Shown piece after piece: positions 1-12,149 of a stretch of 64,000 bases of DNA; the first letter of the stretch is position 1, and each line of letters begins with the position of its first letter. Under the pieces are notes generated by a model. That model made no database searches, had not been told where the DNA came from, and saw only the letters and a list, made by a program, of their open reading frames with translations. The stretch is from Tenacibaculum larymnensis. GTDB taxonomy: Bacteria > Bacteroidota > Bacteroidia > Flavobacteriales > Flavobacteriaceae. The translations under genes and the position numbers were made by a program. The stretch is taken from NCBI RefSeq assembly GCF_028829235.1, contig NZ_JAIWJY010000001.1, forward strand, positions 434,001-498,000. Reading direction: 5' to 3'.

Positions 1-3000
1 ACCAGGGTTTACTTCAGAAAACACATGGTATGAGTATTATAAGTACCCTAAAAGAGGTGTAAACCTAGATAAATTTAGTGGGCCACCAAAAACAAATGAT
101 TATAGTGTGCCTGTTGCATTAGGGGCAGGGACAGTATTAGGAACTATTTTTGATGATGGTTTTACATTTTCTACAAGATTAATGGCTATTTTATCATTAC
201 CATCGGTATTTATTTTAGATGGTAGAGCCAATATTTTAGGAGAACGATTAGGTATTTTAGATGACACAGAACCACCATTTTTTGCTTTTGTAGCAGTTGG
301 TGATAGCTCTTTCGAGTTTGCCATAGGAGCAGACTATAGTTTACCAAGCAATGGCTGGATTTTAGACTTATATGCTGAGGTGCAAGCAGGATTCTTTGCA
401 AATAATCCATCTGGTTGGTATCTTAATTTTGGAACTAGACAAAAACCAATTAAAGCCGAAGTGCTAACTATTCTTAGTGCAAGGGCGTATTTAATGCTTT
501 CTGCACGAGGAATGCAAATGGGTGCTCGAGCTGAATTAGATCTTAAGAAAAGTTTTGCAGGAATTAAAATTCATTTAAATGCTTATGTTGAAGTTGGTGC
601 TCATATTAGTTTTGAAAGACTTCAATTAGGAGGCTATGTTGCAATTGGGGGAGCCATTGATATTGATATATGGAGAATATTTTCGTTGTACCTAAAACTA
701 GATGTTATAGCGGCAGCTGAAGCAGCAAAACCATTTTTACTGTATTTTGAATTTAGACTAAAAGTATGTATCCGATTATTCTGGTTCTTAAAAATATGTG
801 TACGTGTCACTATTCCTTTAAAATGGGAGCTTAGTAAACATGTAGATAGAACACCTATTCCTGCATTACCAAATGATGAATCTACCTATATTGATAGAAC
901 TTTAGAGTCTGTAAAAGGAATTCACATGCTTACTGGTGAAACTTTTGATTTAAAATACACAAAAACACTACCTAACCCTAATACAATTAATAAAATAATA
1001 CCATTAGATACTTTTATTGATATAAAAACAATGAAAGGACTTTCACCTGTCTCAGTAAGAGATAAAATAGGTGGACATACTGGGATGGCGGAAAACTTTA
1101 TTGATTTAATACCACCAAATAAAGTGGTTCGTGGAGGTAGACAAATAAGGCAGGTTAAACATAAATACTCTATTGAAAAAATAGAAATTAAAATGTGGAA
1201 TGGTAGTAGTTGGGTTAACTATCACCCATTTGAAGCTGTTGTTCCTGTTAGTGATAGAGAGCTAGTTAATAATTTACCTATTGGTTATTGGCAAAGAACA
1301 GGTAAGCAATATGATGCTATTCGTATATTAGGAACCTCTCCTTTTTCATACATGACGGCAGGAGAACCAGGATGGTTTATTCCTGAACAATATGGGATTA
1401 CACCTTCAGAATTGTTCTGTGTTTCAGAAGGGTTAAAAAATGATTGTGTTAACTTCTTAAATAAAGAAATAGGAACAAAATACTATAGACCTAATGGTTT
1501 TATAGCACACAACATTAATGGAGCGTATTTTACACTAGATGGTATAGATGTAGAACCAGAATTTTTAGGATCTTCTAATGATGAGGAGCAAATAGTTACT
1601 ACTAATGAAAATAGAAGTTATCTTGAAATAAATAACCAAGAAAATAACTTTGATTTAGAAAAATCATTAGAATTTAAAAACTCGGAGAGCTTAGCTATTA
1701 TCTTGCCTACTCCAGCTAGAGAGGTAACATTAAAATTAACAACTTTTGCTGAAGGAATTACCATTACTTATTTTAAGACTGACGAAAATAGCTCTGTTCT
1801 TAAACAAGAATACACGGAAGTTGAAAGCATTTTTAAAACAAAAAATCAAACAAAATTTCCTGTAAAGTATGAGAGTGAAAATGCGTTAATTTCCAAGATA
1901 ATTATTACCCCAAGTATACCTAATATTGAAAGAATTAATGAGATAAGAGAAGAAATAGCCCAGCTATACGAATCTACATACGATGGGGCAGATGGAGAGG
2001 TTAGTGTTATTGAACCAGAAGATATAGCTACCTATGAAGCGTTGTTAGAAGAACTAAAAACACTTACTTCGACAAGCTGTACAACCATACCAGAAAACGA
2101 ATTAAACTTAGGGCCAAAAGTATTATGTGAGATTTATAACGAAGTAAATACTGATGGTTTTGATGAGTATCGATTTAGAGTTTATAATGAGAGCTGTAAA
2201 ATAGTACTTAGTAGTAACTTTAGTTTTAATATACAAAGCGAAGCTATAGAAGGGGCACAGCAAGTATTAGAGCAAATTAACACAAATACTCATAGTTTTA
2301 AAATAGAACAAACAACTGGCGGAGAATACTATTTTAATGTAGTTGATGGTAATAATAATATCATAGCCAGACGAATTGAATACTTTACATTACTCAATGA
2401 TTGTCTTTTAGAAATAAATAAAGTAAAAGAGTTATGTAAAGAAAAAGAACTTTTATTTACAGATGTTGATTGCGAAACATTTAAAACTACTCCTAGTAAT
2501 ATTTTAGAAATTACTAAAACAGAAGAGGTACCTATTTATTTCCAAGAATTTAATGATGCAACAGAGCTTGATAATTGGTCTTTTACATATGTAAGCCCAA
2601 CCATTGTTAATGGTGAAATGACTTTAGATAGTTTGAATACTAATATTGAATCTGAGAGGTTTTTAGGAACAATTTCTCAAGAAGTAAAAAAAGTACGTTT
2701 AAAAGTAGATCTAACAGCTTACAAAGAAGAAGAAAATACGTCTCTTTCTTATATAGCTTTCTTTAAGTTATTAGACCAAAACGGAAACATCCTTGAAAAT
2801 TTAAAGCTTGATAAAAATAATGTAGAAGAAGGAAAAGTTAAAAGCCTAAATTTTGTAAAAGATATTAATATTCCTAACGGTGTTATGAGTTTAACTTTAG
2901 TGATAACCCAACCTTCTGTATGGGGGCTCTTAGCGAGTTATGACACAATAGGCGTCTATGAGCTTAAAGAAACTATAGTAAACGAAACAAATATTACTAA

Positions 3001-5635
3001 GTTTATTAATAAATACGAAAAAGAAAATACAACTAGAGATTATCATGATTCATTAGAGACAAAAGAAGCGATTTATACTGTAGGTGTAATTTTAGAATCA
3101 GGTAGCCCTGCCAAAGGATTGGTTACTAAGTTAGATAAAAAAGGTAATATTATATGGGAGAAAACATATGAAACTACAAGTACAAGTGGATTGCGATTTT
3201 CTAGATTAGTGATTTGCGATAATTCTGATATTTTAATAAAAGGAACTTCCAGAAAAATACAAGGAGATATAAGTATAACCGTTAACAGTATTACAAGAAT
3301 AGATGCAGAAGGAAATATTATCTGGAGAAAATACTATCATGTTGATGGCATTAACTCTTTTCACTTAACAAAAATTAAAGGTGAAGAATATGTTATTTTT
3401 ATGGATGTTTTTCAAAGTTCTGGAGGTGGAAATTATCTACTAAAAATAGATGGTAATGGAAATATTTTAAAACAGAAAAAGATAACATCATTTTCATCGG
3501 TGCCATATTATAGTCCAATTACATCAAACGGAGAAAACATTGTTGTTATCGGTGCATTTGGACAAATAATAGAATTAGATTTAGAACTAAATTATATAAA
3601 AGGTATTAACCTTTCTAGTGCTGAATACTTTGAACAAGGAGAATATTTAAATAATGAATTAATTGTTTCAGGGATTTCTTATGAAGAAGACTTGGTTCAA
3701 TTTTTTAAAATAGATTTAAAAAATGTTGATAATCAGAACTTCAATGTAGATTTTAAAGTTTTTTCAGGAGGAGGAAGACCAATTTTTTCAAGCGGAGGAG
3801 ATAGAATTTATTGGTTTTATTCGAAGTTAAATGAAGATAATAGAACCCATTATACATACATAAACTGTCTTTCTAAAGATTTAAACCTATTATATTCAAA
3901 AGGGTTTAACAACTATAATAATGGAGCAATAGAGATTAGCCAAGTAAACCAAAATACTGTATTATTTAACGACTATAATGAAGGCATAACAGGATTATTA
4001 GGTTTAGACTTTGATAGTTGTAAAACAGAACTACTACCTAAAAGAACTGTTACTACGAAGACTTTAGAATTTAATACTGAAAAAACAGTAACTATTGACA
4101 GTTCTAATATTCCTCCTGAAAACGGAAGTACAAATGTATCAAGCATTATTTCTACCAAAAAAGAAATTTGTTCATTCAACACTCCGCCTGATAACCAAAA
4201 CCCAATAACAATTTGCAATACTAGTTTACAAGAAGTTTGTTGGTTAACCCAAGAAAAATGGGAGTATAATCAAACTATTCCAGGGCAGGCAGCAATGGAA
4301 GCCGAACAAGCCAATATGGAAGCTGCTGTTGAAAACGTTGTACAACCAATTTGGAGACCAAATACAGCATACCATTTACATTTTCAATTAAAAGATGAAG
4401 TAGATAATGGGAAAAATAGTAAGCTATTTAACTATTATTATTCATTTAAAACAGTAGGACCTGTAGGTCATTTTCATAAACATGCTGAGGTGTCTTACTT
4501 ACCAGAAAATGCAAACCCTGATAATTACCCAATAACATCATTACGACAATATATTGATTATAACAGGTCGTATCCTAATGCAAATGGAAACTTGTTGCAA
4601 GCAAAACCATTGTTTTATGGTGCAAAACAAGCAAAATTATCACTGTTCTTTAGTCAGCCATTAACACAAAATATGTTTAAGTTATGGGAGGAGTATAATG
4701 GTTTATCTGAATTAGAAGGAAACATACACTTAGCAATTAAAGATCCAGTTTCTGAACAAATAATTCCATACCCATTACCTGTTGATTACAATACTGAAGA
4801 AATACCACTGCCAGAAGGTAATGGTGAAGGAGGTGTTCCTTGGGTGAGTGATAACGACCCGAGAATACCATTAAATATTAGAACATTAAATAATTGGATA
4901 GAATACATTAACGACAATTTTGATGCAATAAAATGTGAATTGAAAATAGGAGATGCTATTCAACCACAGAGTTATGCTTATTCTGTAACACTAACTAATT
5001 TAAAACCAAGTAAGCTTTATACGGCATTGGTTTATAATGCTTTTGAAGTTAATTCTGACGATAATTTAACGAGTGAAAAAGTACACGAATACGTGTTCCA
5101 AACCTCACGATATAAAAACTTTGAAGAACAAGTAACTAGTTTTAGGCTAACAGATACAGAAGGGAATACCTCTGAAGCTATTTTTACGATAGACTTACCA
5201 CTAACCGATACTGAACTTAATGAGTTAACCAATATAGTTACATCGGGTAGTACAGATGAACAAAGTTTTGATAAATTAATAGAAAATACCATAGGTTTAA
5301 ACCCTCTAGACCCTCCTGTAGGAACAGAGTTTAATCTTATTAGAAATAGCAATACCAACAATGTTGTTGCTATCTTAATTAGAAACCCAGAGCCGTTTAA
5401 CAACCCTAAAATACCTATTGAAATAGCAAAAGATATGATACGGGTAAATAACGGAGAGGAAGCATATAATATATTGTATTCAAAAGATTATGCGAATGTA
5501 ATTATTACACATAGTAGTAATACAATAGCAGCACAAAGCTTAGAATTCCAATTCCAATATTATGCTTGGAATGGTAAAGAATATATTGTAGAAGATACAG
5601 TGAATGTAGAAAATATTGTACTAAAAAATAACTAA
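1..5635 (+). CDS. Giant protein, 5' end missing (unknown function)
   Basis: The frame is open from base 2 to the stop at 5633-5635, so the gene begins left of the window; 1877 residues are visible. The GTG at 107 is only the first possible start inside the fragment and is probably not real. The first 280 visible residues are beta-rich, alternating hydrophobic and glycine, and end in a Cys- and aromatic-rich stretch. Around residues 1043, 1099 and 1147 are three repeats of the type K/R-x-D-x-x-G-N-I-x-W, as in PQQ-like beta-propellers. The last 450 residues resemble cell-surface Ig/FN3-like sequence. The C-terminus (NVENIVLKNN) is not a T9SS signal. The next gene follows after 15 bp. I do not recognise the family. 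A structural or adhesive part of a phage-tail-like particle is inferred from the downstream neighbours only. Confidence 0.8.
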   Translation, partial: PGFTSENTWYEYYKYPKRGVNLDKFSGPPKTNDYSVPVALGAGTVLGTIFDDGFTFSTRLMAILSLPSVFILDGRANILGERLGILDDTEPPFFAFVAVGDSSFEFAIGADYSLPSNGWILDLYAEVQAGFFANNPSGWYLNFGTRQKPIKAEVLTILSARAYLMLSARGMQMGARAELDLKKSFAGIKIHLNAYVEVGAHISFERLQLGGYVAIGGAIDIDIWRIFSLYLKLDVIAAAEAAKPFLLYFEFRLKVCIRLFWFLKICVRVTIPLKWELSKHVDRTPIPALPNDESTYIDRTLESVKGIHMLTGETFDLKYTKTLPNPNTINKIIPLDTFIDIKTMKGLSPVSVRDKIGGHTGMAENFIDLIPPNKVVRGGRQIRQVKHKYSIEKIEIKMWNGSSWVNYHPFEAVVPVSDRELVNNLPIGYWQRTGKQYDAIRILGTSPFSYMTAGEPGWFIPEQYGITPSELFCVSEGLKNDCVNFLNKEIGTKYYRPNGFIAHNINGAYFTLDGIDVEPEFLGSSNDEEQIVTTNENRSYLEINNQENNFDLEKSLEFKNSESLAIILPTPAREVTLKLTTFAEGITITYFKTDENSSVLKQEYTEVESIFKTKNQTKFPVKYESENALISKIIITPSIPNIERINEIREEIAQLYESTYDGADGEVSVIEPEDIATYEALLEELKTLTSTSCTTIPENELNLGPKVLCEIYNEVNTDGFDEYRFRVYNESCKIVLSSNFSFNIQSEAIEGAQQVLEQINTNTHSFKIEQTTGGEYYFNVVDGNNNIIARRIEYFTLLNDCLLEINKVKELCKEKELLFTDVDCETFKTTPSNILEITKTEEVPIYFQEFNDATELDNWSFTYVSPTIVNGEMTLDSLNTNIESERFLGTISQEVKKVRLKVDLTAYKEEENTSLSYIAFFKLLDQNGNILENLKLDKNNVEEGKVKSLNFVKDINIPNGVMSLTLVITQPSVWGLLASYDTIGVYELKETIVNETNITKFINKYEKENTTRDYHDSLETKEAIYTVGVILESGSPAKGLVTKLDKKGNIIWEKTYETTSTSGLRFSRLVICDNSDILIKGTSRKIQGDISITVNSITRIDAEGNIIWRKYYHVDGINSFHLTKIKGEEYVIFMDVFQSSGGGNYLLKIDGNGNILKQKKITSFSSVPYYSPITSNGENIVVIGAFGQIIELDLELNYIKGINLSSAEYFEQGEYLNNELIVSGISYEEDLVQFFKIDLKNVDNQNFNVDFKVFSGGGRPIFSSGGDRIYWFYSKLNEDNRTHYTYINCLSKDLNLLYSKGFNNYNNGAIEISQVNQNTVLFNDYNEGITGLLGLDFDSCKTELLPKRTVTTKTLEFNTEKTVTIDSSNIPPENGSTNVSSIISTKKEICSFNTPPDNQNPITICNTSLQEVCWLTQEKWEYNQTIPGQAAMEAEQANMEAAVENVVQPIWRPNTAYHLHFQLKDEVDNGKNSKLFNYYYSFKTVGPVGHFHKHAEVSYLPENANPDNYPITSLRQYIDYNRSYPNANGNLLQAKPLFYGAKQAKLSLFFSQPLTQNMFKLWEEYNGLSELEGNIHLAIKDPVSEQIIPYPLPVDYNTEEIPLPEGNGEGGVPWVSDNDPRIPLNIRTLNNWIEYINDNFDAIKCELKIGDAIQPQSYAYSVTLTNLKPSKLYTALVYNAFEVNSDDNLTSEKVHEYVFQTSRYKNFEEQVTSFRLTDTEGNTSEAIFTIDLPLTDTELNELTNIVTSGSTDEQSFDKLIENTIGLNPLDPPVGTEFNLIRNSNTNNVVAILIRNPEPFNNPKIPIEIAKDMIRVNNGEEAYNILYSKDYANVIITHSSNTIAAQSLEFQFQYYAWNGKEYIVEDTVNVENIVLKNN

Positions 5636-5650
5636 GAAAAAGATAACGAA

Positions 5651-8600
5651 ATGGCAATACTAGAAGAAAATTATTTTATAACGTCATGGAAAACAACCAC
5701 CGCTAACGAGTCAATAACGATACCTATATTTGGGCATGTATATAATTATGATATTGATTGGGGAGATGGTACAGTTGAAACAGGAGTTACAACTTCTGCT
5801 ACACATACATATACAGATGCAGGAACTTATGATGTAAAAATTTCAGGGGAGTTTTCAAGAATATATTTCTATGGCAGTACAGTTGAAAACAAAGGAAAAA
5901 TACAAAGCATCAAACAGTGGGGAAATATTGAGTGGAGAACGATGGAAAGAGCTTTTTATGGTTGCATAAACTTAGATATTGAAGCTATTGATACCCCAAA
6001 CTTAAATCAGGTAAACACTTTTTATAGAATGTTTATGAATTGTAGTTCATTAGTGGGGAACGTAAGTATGGATTCTTGGGACTTTAGTACGGTTACTAAT
6101 ATGTACGAAATGTTTCGAGGATGTTCCAACTTTAATGGACCCATTGGTAGTTGGAATGTGAGTGGTATTATTAGTATGAAATATATGTTTTATGGATGTT
6201 CTAGTTTTAATCAACCCTTAGGTAACTGGGATGTGAGTAATGTTACTGATATGTCTGGTATGTTTTATGGCTGTTCCATTTTTAATCAAGATATAGGGAA
6301 TTGGAATGTGAGTAATGTTACTAATGTGTTTAGGATGTTTTGGGGTGCAACCAATTTTAATAAACCTATAGGCAATTGGGATGTAAGTAGTGTTACTAGT
6401 ATGTTTAGTATGTTTTATAACGCAACCAGTTTTAATCAACCTTTAGGCAATTGGGATGTTAGTAATGTTACTAATATGTCTGGTGTGTTTTATAAATGTT
6501 CTAGTTTTAATCAAGATATAGGTAATTGGAATGTGAGCAATGTCATTGAGATGAGAGACATGTTTAAGTTTTGTTCTAGTTTTAATCAACCTTTAGATAA
6601 TTGGGATGTTAGTAATGTTACTAATATGTCTGGTATGTTTAGTAGATGTTCTAGTTTTAATCAAGCCTTAGGTAATTGGAATACCAGTAATGTTACTACC
6701 ATGCAAGATATGTTTGTTTTGTGTTCTAATTTTAATCAACCTTTAGGCAATTGGGATGTAAGTAGTGTTACTAGCATGAGGTATATGTTTTTGCAATGTT
6801 CTAGTTTTAATCAAGATATAGGTAACTGGAATGTTAGTAGTGTTACTAACATGGAAAATATGTTTTATGAATGTTCTAGTTTTAATCAAGATATAGGTAA
6901 TTGGAATGTGAGTAGTGTTACTAATATGAAATATATGTTTTATAAATGTATATTATCTACAGAAAACTACGATTCTTTACTAATTGGATGGAGTCAACTA
7001 CAATTACAGCCAAACGTTTTTTTTGTAGCCGGAAATAGTACTTATTGTAAAGGTAAAGCGGCAAGACAAAGCATTATAGATACCTTCAATTGGGTTATAG
7101 CAGATAAAGGAAAGGATATAAATTGCATTCCTTGGGATGTGAGTACATCTACGATAACAGCATCCCCTAACTCAATTGTAACAGATGGTTTTTCATTTTC
7201 AACTATTACTGTTACTTTAAAAGACGACCAAGAAAATCTTATAATTTCACCTACGGCGCAAGTACTAATTAGTACAGATGTAGGAACGATTTCATCAACA
7301 ACCAATAACAACGATGGTACCTATACAGCTTTATTAACGAGTAATGAAGTAGGAGTAGCTACGGTAACTTTTTCTGTTAATGAAGAAACATCACCTAACA
7401 ATGTACAAGTTACTTTAGAGCCTTTTAAGATTTTAATAACAGAAGAAACCCAGTTGCAATCGCCTAGTTTTTATTTACAGGCAGCCGGTTCTTTAGGTAC
7501 AGACGGAACACCAAAAGGAATATATTCTAGATGGATTTTTAATGGAGATTTAGGAAACAAGCATTTACCCAAAGGAAACTTAGCAACCACCACACATAAC
7601 TACAATAAACAAGATGACTTTGTAAGGTTATATAGAGCTCCTTATAATAAGGTAAGTAAAGAAATAAATTTTTCATTACCTCCTAAAGTAGTAGATAACA
7701 GCAATGCCTTGTGGATTTATGAAGTAAGTGGAAAAAGGTTTACCATAAACTTTAAAAATAAAACAACATACGATGCTGTAAGAGCAACTATAGACCCTTT
7801 ACAAAATCCTTTAGATTTTATAACCTCTTACGGAAATGAGGTGATAGAAATAGAAAGTAAAAGAGACTTGTTTTTTGCTGTTGAACTAACTGCACAAAAT
7901 GTTGTTTCCGATTCAAGCTTGCAGGTAGAAACATTATCGGTAGCTCAAAACTCATTAATGTCACTAAAAAAGGTGACAAACAGAAAAACGGTTCAATCGA
8001 GTGATATTAACAATTTTAGAACAGTATGCGATAATGGTAGAGTGTTTCGATTTAAGCCTTATAATCATCAAATATCAACTGTAAAAATTGAGCTATATGA
8101 AGATTTTATAAATGGTATAAACGAAGCCAATTTATGGACAAAAATAGGAGACTACGCACTAACCTTAGATGACACACTCGCTTTTAATAGGTTAGAACCA
8201 GAACCAAATACAGTACATGGAACTTGGCCTAAGTTTAATGATGGTGCTAAGGTGAACATTGATAATTATAAAAACAAATGGAATGCTTTAGGAGAAACCG
8301 CTTTAGATAGAAATTTAAAAGAAGTTGTTACTAATTATGTTCAGTTAAGTGACGATGCCGATAACCCTAAAGGAACAGAAAGCTTACTTTTAGACGATGC
8401 CATTTCATCTCCTACTGCGGATGATGTAATGGAAATATCTAATTTAGATATGCTTAAAATAGCATCGTACGACTTTCATATGGCTAGAATGTTAGGGTTA
8501 GGAGCTCTTGATCTTAACACACAAGTCATGTCAGGTAGTTTTGTGTATTTAGCAGAGTATGTTTCTTTTGAAAAGATTCAACGAGAAGCTGAACCAATTA

Positions 8601-11600
8601 TCTCAATAACAAAGCACTTGTCGGTAAGTTTACCAACAACATTAGCAGATGAACGTTTACCAATACCGTTAAATTTAGATAAAGTTGAACCAGGAATTGA
8701 TAGTGAAGAAAATACTACTTCATCAATTAATTTAACAGATGAAGACGGTTATACCCATGATGGAAAAAAGCGTTATGTAAGCATATTCTTAAATGATATT
8801 GAAGAAGAAGGATATAACCAACCTTTTTTTGTGCAGAGTAGTGAGTTAGATTCTAGTAAAAGCACGTATCCAATATATGTGGGTGTAGAACATAGAAATG
8901 TTGAGCCAGGTAATGCAGACAATGGAGTATGGAATAAACCAGAAATAGCGCATGATACAAGGTATCTAAATATTGATGAAACAGTTACAAAAGACGAAGA
9001 AAAATATGAATCTTCACCAGTAGTGATTCCTGAAGAAGGTAGTCCTTTACTAGTGCATAAACAAATGGATAATGGAGAGCATATATATGGTAGTTACAGT
9101 ATCAATTGGTTTTCAAGAGTTACACCTGGAGAAGTAGAACTTCCTATAGTAACAAACCTTGTTCCTACTAACACATTATTGCCACCTTCAAATATTCAAT
9201 CTCAACTAATACAACAAGAACAGCCATTACTATTAACATCAAAACAAGAACAGGAGCGATTAACTAATATTACTGACGAAGATAAAACATTAGCAAGAGT
9301 AACTTTTGATTATCATACTTTTCAGGAATTAATAGAATATCAAATCCCAGAAGATACTAAGTTTACTGATGATGAATTAATAAATGATTCTACTACTATT
9401 TTTCCAGATTCAGAAGAGTTGCCAGCTGAAAAAGTTGATATGTTTTTTAGAAATGAATTACCACAAAACATTTCAGGAAAAATAATTGAAATTAAAGATG
9501 ATCCTGAAAATATATTATTGAGTATCATAAATGTTGGGGAATATAGTTTAACAAGTGTAGGAAGGAAATTAACTCCAACAATACAACCAAATACTGAGAA
9601 TGCTTATGTAGGAGGGATTTTTGTAATAGGTAATGAGGAATATATTATTCATGAAATAATTCAAACAGCAACATATCCTACTTTTAAGGTATATAAGAAA
9701 GAGGTTAGCGATTCATTAGCGGTTAACGATATCCCTTCTCTTGATGCAGATAATTTAAAATCTCCAGAAATAATAGGAGACGGATTGTTTATGGTTATAG
9801 AGAACATGCAAAGTTATTCAGGTTGGAGAACACTCTATACTATGGCTCATAAAATAAAGTTAGGAGATTTTGGTATTAGAAGAGAAATTGTTGAAAAGGT
9901 AGTTGATGGAGAGACAAAAAAGTTCCTGCAAAAATCGAGAGGTGTTTGGTCTAAACCAGAAGCAAATCATACAACTATTACCAAAATAGAAGAACCTACC
10001 GACGATGGAGCAACAGCTTTTAAAGGATTGTATAAAATAGCATTTAATGATGTTAAGCTTAATCAACATGAACAGTATGATATATCTACAAATTCAGTAG
10101 AATGGTATCAAGGAATAGTTAGGGTTCCATTAATTAATAATTCAAAGGCTAATAGAAAATTACTAAAAGTAGTAAAAATAAATAATGTAATTGATGATAC
10201 TACAGCTCCTGAAAATGTTAAAGATTTAGAACTAATTGTTTTAGATACTAGTTTTAAAGATAGTGTAGATTATGAAGAAATAGCTTTTGGTGAAAATATT
10301 TCTGTAAACTTTTATCCAGGTTACAAGTGTTATTTTTATAAAGATGACCCTTACAATTTTAATGAAGATAATACTTTACCTCAAGAAGGTACCGAAGAAG
10401 ATACTAGAAGTACTATAATAGGCTTGAGAAGTTATGAAACAAAGTACAACTTTTATTCTAAGATAAGTACACCAAGCCAATTAATTGCGCAGCGTATAAT
10501 TGAACCACAGCAACCAGAAGAACCAATAGGAGCATTATATGCTACAAGGCCAGATTATTTTGGTAGGTCAACCTATAGTATTAAAACAAAATATAAACAT
10601 AAACCACATGGTGTTTCATTTTATAGAGCAAATGATGAAGCAATATTTAATGCAGTTTATGAGCAAAGTACAATTGAAAAAATTAGAAAAGATTTATTGG
10701 AAAAATTTGGAGGAGATGATATATACTTTTCTAATAGGTGGAAAAATTTCTTAAATTTTGAAGAACTTAAAGTAGAGGGAGACTATAAAGCGTTTCCTGA
10801 AAATGACGAAAATGGTTATAAGTTTCCAAATCCAGATAAAAAGGTACTTTTTGAAAGAGCTAATGAAATTATAACAAGAATTAACGAAGACCCAATCAAT
10901 CCGCCAGAAATACCTTTTGAACTATTTAATACCAACGAGTCTGATCAAGCGTATGAGGTGGGTAAAATTGAAGTAGGTAACTCAAGATTAATCGGATTTA
11001 TAAGAGATGCTGTTTTAAATGCTTTTGTTCCATTAACGGAAGTACCTATTGTTTATAACTACATTAACGGAAGTAATTATATCCCAGTTAATAAAAAACA
11101 GGTTATTAGAGATAAAGACGGATTGGTGTTAAAGCCAAACTCACCAGAGTTTGATATGGCGCCAATGATGAAAATTACAGGAAATACTGGATATGAAACG
11201 GAGTTTATAGATTTTAATTTAGATGGAACGTCCAATAATATTTATTTCTATGGGGTGAGAGAACTCAGCTCAAGAATGAAACTGGGAAAATTTAGCCCTT
11301 TTTTAGGGCCAGTAAAGTTAGTTAATACAAATAGCCCTGAAACACCAGAAATAAAAAGGATTATTCCTGTTTTAGAAAATCAAGAATATAATATAGATCC
11401 TAAAATTCAGGTCGAAGTAAATCCATATCCAAGCATTCAAAATATTAAAAGAGTCAATTTATACAGGGTTTTCAATTCATTAGAAGCACAAACAGTGCGA
11501 ACAATGAAGTTAGTTACAAGAGTAAATGTAGATGATATTGATATAAGTTTAGATAATAAATGGAAGCTGTATGATGACTTTAATGACCTAGAAGAAGTTC

Positions 11601-12136
11601 CATATGGTGATGGATTGTTTTACAGAGTAACAGTAGATAGAGAAGTAGAGTATGAAGACAAGAATTCAAACCTAGTGATAGATTATGCCCCCTCTAAAAG
11701 TTCTAAGGCAGTAGGATCACTTATTGTAGAATCTAGTAAACCAGCGAGTCCAAAACCAATATATATTTCAGAACCAATGAATCTTCAAGGAGAATTATTA
11801 TATGTTGCTTTACAATGGACAAAAACTTGTTATAAAGGGAAGTATCATGTTTATAAAATGAATTCTCAAGGAAACTGGGAGAAAATTCATGTAGTAGTGT
11901 CAAATCAAGAAACTGTATATCTAAAATTAGAGGAAACAAGTCTTAATAATAATACTATTAAAACGATAGATGCTCAGGGAAATAAAGTATATCATCATTT
12001 TAAAGTGATAGCAGAAAACACTTCAGGAATGTTAAGTGATGAAGAACATATTGTTACGATCCCAAAAAATAGCCAATTTGAAGATATTGGAGGTATTGGA
12101 GAAATGATAGTAGGAAGTACATTCATAGTTAGATAA
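5651..12136 (+). CDS. Giant PKD / BspA-DUF285-repeat / Ig-domain protein, 2161 aa
   Basis: Residues 30-66 are a PKD domain (WGDGT, then [12 protein letters not shown]). From about residue 95 to 435 there are roughly twelve 25-residue repeats of the BspA-like DUF285 type ([16 protein letters not shown]), followed by the usual closing segment (LLIGW, AGNSTYC, WVIADKG). About residues 497-595 look like an invasin-type bacterial Ig domain. The remaining 1560 residues are not recognised. There is no N-terminal signal peptide and no T9SS C-terminal domain, so export by Sec/T9SS is not supported; loading onto a particle would fit better. The ATG at 5651 lies 15 bp after the preceding stop. The repeats are nearly identical at DNA level (75-bp period) and could change number by recombination. 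A ligand-binding role is inferred from the domain types. Confidence 0.85.
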   Translation: MAILEENYFITSWKTTTANESITIPIFGHVYNYDIDWGDGTVETGVTTSATHTYTDAGTYDVKISGEFSRIYFYGSTVENKGKIQSIKQWGNIEWRTMERAFYGCINLDIEAIDTPNLNQVNTFYRMFMNCSSLVGNVSMDSWDFSTVTNMYEMFRGCSNFNGPIGSWNVSGIISMKYMFYGCSSFNQPLGNWDVSNVTDMSGMFYGCSIFNQDIGNWNVSNVTNVFRMFWGATNFNKPIGNWDVSSVTSMFSMFYNATSFNQPLGNWDVSNVTNMSGVFYKCSSFNQDIGNWNVSNVIEMRDMFKFCSSFNQPLDNWDVSNVTNMSGMFSRCSSFNQALGNWNTSNVTTMQDMFVLCSNFNQPLGNWDVSSVTSMRYMFLQCSSFNQDIGNWNVSSVTNMENMFYECSSFNQDIGNWNVSSVTNMKYMFYKCILSTENYDSLLIGWSQLQLQPNVFFVAGNSTYCKGKAARQSIIDTFNWVIADKGKDINCIPWDVSTSTITASPNSIVTDGFSFSTITVTLKDDQENLIISPTAQVLISTDVGTISSTTNNNDGTYTALLTSNEVGVATVTFSVNEETSPNNVQVTLEPFKILITEETQLQSPSFYLQAAGSLGTDGTPKGIYSRWIFNGDLGNKHLPKGNLATTTHNYNKQDDFVRLYRAPYNKVSKEINFSLPPKVVDNSNALWIYEVSGKRFTINFKNKTTYDAVRATIDPLQNPLDFITSYGNEVIEIESKRDLFFAVELTAQNVVSDSSLQVETLSVAQNSLMSLKKVTNRKTVQSSDINNFRTVCDNGRVFRFKPYNHQISTVKIELYEDFINGINEANLWTKIGDYALTLDDTLAFNRLEPEPNTVHGTWPKFNDGAKVNIDNYKNKWNALGETALDRNLKEVVTNYVQLSDDADNPKGTESLLLDDAISSPTADDVMEISNLDMLKIASYDFHMARMLGLGALDLNTQVMSGSFVYLAEYVSFEKIQREAEPIISITKHLSVSLPTTLADERLPIPLNLDKVEPGIDSEENTTSSINLTDEDGYTHDGKKRYVSIFLNDIEEEGYNQPFFVQSSELDSSKSTYPIYVGVEHRNVEPGNADNGVWNKPEIAHDTRYLNIDETVTKDEEKYESSPVVIPEEGSPLLVHKQMDNGEHIYGSYSINWFSRVTPGEVELPIVTNLVPTNTLLPPSNIQSQLIQQEQPLLLTSKQEQERLTNITDEDKTLARVTFDYHTFQELIEYQIPEDTKFTDDELINDSTTIFPDSEELPAEKVDMFFRNELPQNISGKIIEIKDDPENILLSIINVGEYSLTSVGRKLTPTIQPNTENAYVGGIFVIGNEEYIIHEIIQTATYPTFKVYKKEVSDSLAVNDIPSLDADNLKSPEIIGDGLFMVIENMQSYSGWRTLYTMAHKIKLGDFGIRREIVEKVVDGETKKFLQKSRGVWSKPEANHTTITKIEEPTDDGATAFKGLYKIAFNDVKLNQHEQYDISTNSVEWYQGIVRVPLINNSKANRKLLKVVKINNVIDDTTAPENVKDLELIVLDTSFKDSVDYEEIAFGENISVNFYPGYKCYFYKDDPYNFNEDNTLPQEGTEEDTRSTIIGLRSYETKYNFYSKISTPSQLIAQRIIEPQQPEEPIGALYATRPDYFGRSTYSIKTKYKHKPHGVSFYRANDEAIFNAVYEQSTIEKIRKDLLEKFGGDDIYFSNRWKNFLNFEELKVEGDYKAFPENDENGYKFPNPDKKVLFERANEIITRINEDPINPPEIPFELFNTNESDQAYEVGKIEVGNSRLIGFIRDAVLNAFVPLTEVPIVYNYINGSNYIPVNKKQVIRDKDGLVLKPNSPEFDMAPMMKITGNTGYETEFIDFNLDGTSNNIYFYGVRELSSRMKLGKFSPFLGPVKLVNTNSPETPEIKRIIPVLENQEYNIDPKIQVEVNPYPSIQNIKRVNLYRVFNSLEAQTVRTMKLVTRVNVDDIDISLDNKWKLYDDFNDLEEVPYGDGLFYRVTVDREVEYEDKNSNLVIDYAPSKSSKAVGSLIVESSKPASPKPIYISEPMNLQGELLYVALQWTKTCYKGKYHVYKMNSQGNWEKIHVVVSNQETVYLKLEETSLNNNTIKTIDAQGNKVYHHFKVIAENTSGMLSDEEHIVTIPKNSQFEDIGGIGEMIVGSTFIVR
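6060..6950 (+). repeat. 75-bp tandem repeats inside the DUF285 region
   Basis: About twelve in-frame units of 75 bp encode the repeated GNW(D/N)VS(N/S)VT...MF...C..FNQ pattern. Two alternating versions occur, with QPLGNWDV or QDIGNWNV junctions, so part of the array looks like duplication of a two-unit block. It is coding sequence, not a CRISPR array. Confidence 0.85.
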
Positions 12137-12149
12137 ACAATAAATTAAA

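Noticed and set aside
6060..6950. Regular 75-bp repeats that look like an array
   Set aside because: They are in frame, encode DUF285 protein repeats, and have no alternating unique spacers, so this is not a CRISPR array.
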